In this document: one piece after another, positions 61,599 through 64,000 of the stretch
Layout: the number at the start of each line of letters is the position of its first letter
Numbering within the stretch: position 1 is the stretch's first letter
Assembly (NCBI GenBank): GCA_949292635.1
Contig: CASEZY010000001.1
Coordinates: 1 to 64,000 of the forward strand
Length of the DNA: 64,000 nt
Direction: 5' to 3'
DNA from: an uncultured Methanomassiliicoccales archaeon
GTDB lineage: Archaea; Thermoplasmatota; Thermoplasmata; Methanomassiliicoccales; Methanomethylophilaceae
Notes under the pieces: generated by a model
Seen by the model: the letters and a program-made list of their open reading frames with translations, nothing else
The model's database searches: none
Told to the model about the DNA's origin: nothing
Program-made: the position numbers and the translations under genes

Positions 61599-61689
61599 AC
61601 GACCCCCATATACGCGAGCGTAAAATACCTTGTCGCGCGCCCGCAAGAAACGTTTATACGGACACTGCCGGTACGGAGCCCTGGTTACC
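61599..61689. promoter_or_regulatory. Divergent promoter region for RaSEA and the flavoprotein
   Basis: A 91-base gap holds CGTTTATACG (61649-61658), a TATA candidate for the plus-strand gene at 61690, and GTATTTTACG on the minus strand (about 61623-61632) for RaSEA. Both give very short or no leaders. CGTTTATACG is itself nearly palindromic. Confidence 0.45.
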
Positions 61690-63039
61690 ATGTCGAAGAG
61701 AATCGTTGTCATCGGATCCGGTGCCGCCGGAATGAGCGCCGCATCCGAGGCGAAGAGGACCGACAAGGACGCCGTTGTCACAGTCATCACCGAGGATTCG
61801 GACATCGCCTATTCTCCCTGCGCCATCCCCTGGGTTTTCGAGGGGAGGACATCCTGGAGCGAGCTTGTGATGCACGATGCGGCGTTCTATGCCAAGGAGA
61901 GGGACATCCAGGTCCTCACGGAGACATCCGTCACCGCTGTGGACGGAGAGAAGAAGATGCTGACCGCCGGGGGGAAGGAGATCCCCTACGACGCACTCGT
62001 CATCGCCACCGGAAGCACCGTCTTCATACCGCCGATAGAGGGCAAGGACCTTCCCGGCGTGTTCGGCGTCAAGACCGTCAGGGACGGGAAGAGATTGGAG
62101 AGCGCACTGAAGGATGCCCAGAACGTGGTCATCGGCGGCGCCGGGGTCATCGGATTGGAGATGGCCGTCGCTCTGAGGAACGCCGGCAAGGATGTTACGG
62201 TCATAGAGATGATGGGCCAGGCCATCCCCCGCATAGCCGACGCGGACATGGCCGCCAAGGTGCAGGAGCGCCTGGAGTCAATGGGCATCAGGTTCGTGAT
62301 GAAGGCGCCGATCCAGAAGGTGCTGGGCACCGACAAGGTCACCGGAGTCACCGCCGCCGGCGTTGACTACCCTGCGGACATCGTCATCTTCGCCACCGGT
62401 GTCAGGGCCGACCTGAGGATCCCCAAGATGCTGGAGCTGGACATCGGACAGCTGAACGCCGTGGTCACCGCACCGAACATGCAGACCTACCGCCGCGGAA
62501 GGCTGGTCGACGGGGTCTACGCAGCCGGGGACATGGTACAGTGCCAGTCGTCTGTTGTATCCGGACCCACCATGAGCCAGCTGGGCTCCACCGCCGTCAA
62601 GCAGGGCCGTGTGGCCGGCAGATGCGCTGCGGGAGGCACGGGTGTCTTCGGAGCCACCGCCAGCCCCTGGGTGAGCGCCCTGGGAGGCATCGAGATCGGC
62701 GGTACCGGTATGTCCGCCGGACTGGCCTCCTGGTACGGCATCAGACCCGTCTCGGGAAAGGCCACCGGGCTCACACGTGCCAGATACTATCCCGGAGGAA
62801 CCCCGATAACGGTGAAGCTGCTTGCGGACCCGGTGTCCCACCGCATCATCGGCGCACAGATCGTCGCCGGCGAGGATGTGACAGGAAGAATCAACTGGCT
62901 CACCGAGATGATCAACCACGGCGTCACCGCCGAGGACTTCGCCGTCCGTGCGGAGAACGCCTACTGCCCGCCCACCAACATGGTCAGGGACGTGGTCCTG
63001 GCGGCCGCGGACGACCTGCTCCGGAACATCGAAGGGTGA
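61690..63039 (+). CDS. CoA-disulfide reductase / NADH oxidase-type flavoprotein
   Basis: The 449-residue pyridine nucleotide-disulfide oxidoreductase has an FAD-binding Rossmann motif (VIGSGAAGMSAA, residues 7-18), a single redox Cys44 in SPCAIPW at the place used by CoA-disulfide reductase and NADH oxidase, and an NAD motif (VVIGGAGVIGLEMA, about 147-160). The second FAD motif is YAAGDM, followed by a C-terminal dimerisation domain. It likely reduces a thiol-disulfide (CoA or a related small molecule), polysulfide or O2. In an anaerobe, oxidative-stress or thiol-redox roles are plausible. Three bases separate it from the CDIN1-like gene. Confidence 0.88.
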   Translation: MSKRIVVIGSGAAGMSAASEAKRTDKDAVVTVITEDSDIAYSPCAIPWVFEGRTSWSELVMHDAAFYAKERDIQVLTETSVTAVDGEKKMLTAGGKEIPYDALVIATGSTVFIPPIEGKDLPGVFGVKTVRDGKRLESALKDAQNVVIGGAGVIGLEMAVALRNAGKDVTVIEMMGQAIPRIADADMAAKVQERLESMGIRFVMKAPIQKVLGTDKVTGVTAAGVDYPADIVIFATGVRADLRIPKMLELDIGQLNAVVTAPNMQTYRRGRLVDGVYAAGDMVQCQSSVVSGPTMSQLGSTAVKQGRVAGRCAAGGTGVFGATASPWVSALGGIEIGGTGMSAGLASWYGIRPVSGKATGLTRARYYPGGTPITVKLLADPVSHRIIGAQIVAGEDVTGRINWLTEMINHGVTAEDFAVRAENAYCPPTNMVRDVVLAAADDLLRNIEG

Positions 63040-63042
63040 ACC

Positions 63043-63807
63043 ATGGAATATCAGCAGTACCGCACCCTCTACAACCGCCTGAACTCCATGGAGGACATCA
63101 GGAAGCTGATCGACGAGGGCTACGACGACCGCCTCGTGCTGACGCTGTACACACAGAAGACAGGCAGGGACGTGAAGAAGCGCTTCTACGTGGTGAAACA
63201 AAATACACCGCGCATGCTCAAGGAATGGCGCAAGGGCGCTTCGATGATGTCCATCGCCAGGAAGTGGAGGTTCCCTCCCGTGCTCACCGCCATGTTCATC
63301 TTCCTGGAGGACGGGGCCAGCAAGAAGGAGTTCTGGTCCTATGTGCAGGACCCCGACAAGCTCAGGCCGGATGTGGCCGCCGAACTGAGGGAGGCCATCG
63401 CCAACGACCCCGTGTACTCCCCGGAGGGCAACGACGCCCAGAGGGAGAGGGGCATATGGGGAGAGACCCTGCTGCAGAACTGGCTGAACGAGCAGGGCAT
63501 CGGCTACCGCACCGAGAAGGACATCCGCGGGGAGTACGAGAAGACCCCGGACGCCCTGCTGGACGAGCCGATGATGTTCGAGGGCAAGAAGATCTACTGG
63601 ATCGAGAGCAAGGCATCCTTCGGCGACAACACCGAGTTCAAGTACAACTCCCGCAAACAATTGATCCCGTACACGAACATCTTCGGTCCGGGGGTGGTCG
63701 TCTACTGGGTCGGCAAGTTGGACGACCTTGAATGCCCCCCGGACGTCTACGTCCAGGACATCTCCATCCTGGAGAAGTGTTTGGAACGCATCGAGCCTAC
63801 TGAATGA
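63043..63807 (+). CDS. CDIN1/C15orf41-like nuclease (TPD domain)
   Basis: The 254-residue protein has an N-terminal helical region with a helix-turn-helix-like stretch (MLKEWRKGASMMSIARKW, about 58-75) and a C-terminal PD-(D/E)xK nuclease-like domain. Candidate catalytic residues are Glu141 (GIWGETLLQ), Asp170 in KTPDALL (the family's TPD motif), and Glu188 and Lys190 in YWIESKASFG. Human CDIN1 is mutated in congenital dyserythropoietic anaemia type I; its archaeal homologues are thought to be nucleases of unknown substrate. It follows the flavoprotein by three bases and overlaps the leuB-family gene tail by 11 bases. Confidence 0.85.
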   Translation: MEYQQYRTLYNRLNSMEDIRKLIDEGYDDRLVLTLYTQKTGRDVKKRFYVVKQNTPRMLKEWRKGASMMSIARKWRFPPVLTAMFIFLEDGASKKEFWSYVQDPDKLRPDVAAELREAIANDPVYSPEGNDAQRERGIWGETLLQNWLNEQGIGYRTEKDIRGEYEKTPDALLDEPMMFEGKKIYWIESKASFGDNTEFKYNSRKQLIPYTNIFGPGVVVYWVGKLDDLECPPDVYVQDISILEKCLERIEPTE

Positions 63808-64000
63808 CCAGTTCGGCCATGCGTGCCGCCATCCCCTTCGTGGAGAGCTTGCCTCCCATGTCGGGGGTGGCGGAACCTTCCGCCAGACATCTCTTCACAG
63901 CGGTTCTGACGGCATCTGCCTCCTTCCTCATCGACAGATTCTCTAGCATCATGGCAAGTGCCAGCACCGTCGCTGTGGGGTTGGCTATGCCTCTGCCGGC
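63797..64000 (-). CDS. leuB: 3-isopropylmalate dehydrogenase-family protein (C-terminal end, partial)
   Basis: The last 67 residues of an isopropylmalate/isocitrate dehydrogenase-type enzyme run from the right edge to TAG (63797-63799). The conserved GIANPTATVLALAMMLENL and the closing SATPDMGGKLSTKGM are typical of IPMDH and homoisocitrate-type enzymes of archaea, and differ from the bacterial isocitrate-dehydrogenase end. The substrate cannot be decided from the fragment. Convergent with and overlapping the CDIN1-like gene by 11 bases. Confidence 0.85.
   Translation of the reverse strand, partial: AGRGIANPTATVLALAMMLENLSMRKEADAVRTAVKRCLAEGSATPDMGGKLSTKGMAARMAELVIQ

Noticed and set aside
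61599-61805. Longer N-terminus for RaSEA
   Set aside because: It would cover the promoter and start of the divergent flavoprotein gene, and the added residues do not match the family.

Overview
The window looks like a chromosomal segment of a methanogenic archaeon of the class Thermoplasmata, most likely order Methanomassiliicoccales and probably gut-associated. The evidence is an archaeal ribosomal/SecY operon, the archaeal shikimate route (ADH synthase, dehydroquinate synthase II, GHMP-type shikimate kinase), an archaeosine radical-SAM enzyme, archaeal PheS/TrpS, a methanogenesis-marker-8 (DUF2099) protein, TATA-type promoters, and a giant adhesin with Listeria/Bacteroides-type and MBG/YDG-type repeats. 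The order-level placement is inference; no rRNA gene is present to confirm it.

Layout. 1-757: tail of an unknown gene and a four-helix membrane protein. 965-7193: a six-gene shikimate operon in biochemical order, with touching or overlapping genes, running from the ADHS step to chorismate. 7200-10430: a small accessory patch with a Schlafen/AlbA_2-type regulator behind 31-bp-phased repeats, a short coding remnant, and a DUF4143 ATPase behind two perfect palindromes. 10432-13185: a prephenate-dehydratase-like protein, an MFS transporter and an EamA transporter. 13235-35782: one 7515-codon minus-strand gene for a secreted, C-terminally anchored adhesin-like protein. It ends at a strong hairpin terminator and is preceded by a 12-nt poly-G tract six bases before its start codon. 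35783-36380: AT-rich intergenic DNA. 36381-38444: a DUF3793 gene with DtxR-like operators and a three-gene cluster ending in the marker-8 protein. 38620-43023: a winged-helix/TPR-like protein, PheS, TrpS and an orphan.

43020-60039 is one long minus-strand run, transcribed right to left: L3, L4, L23, L2, S19, L22, S3, L29, aIF1, Rnp1, S17, L14, L24, S4e, L5, S14, S8, L6, L32e, L19e, L18, S5, L30, L15, SecY, EMC3/DUF106, Cmk, Cbf5, then two uncharacterised genes, one soluble and one polytopic. It couples ribosome synthesis, RNase P, rRNA pseudouridylation and membrane insertion. 60283-64000 holds DUF5611, the archaeosine enzyme RaSEA, a CoA-disulfide-reductase-type flavoprotein, an archaeal homologue of the CDIN1/C15orf41 nuclease, and the 3' end of an isopropylmalate-dehydrogenase-family gene.

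The most notable signal is the poly-G tract in front of the giant adhesin. An upstream ATG with its own Shine-Dalgarno sequence reads through the tract and is one base out of frame with the adhesin, so losing one G or gaining two would fuse them. This is the layout expected of a phase-variable surface protein.
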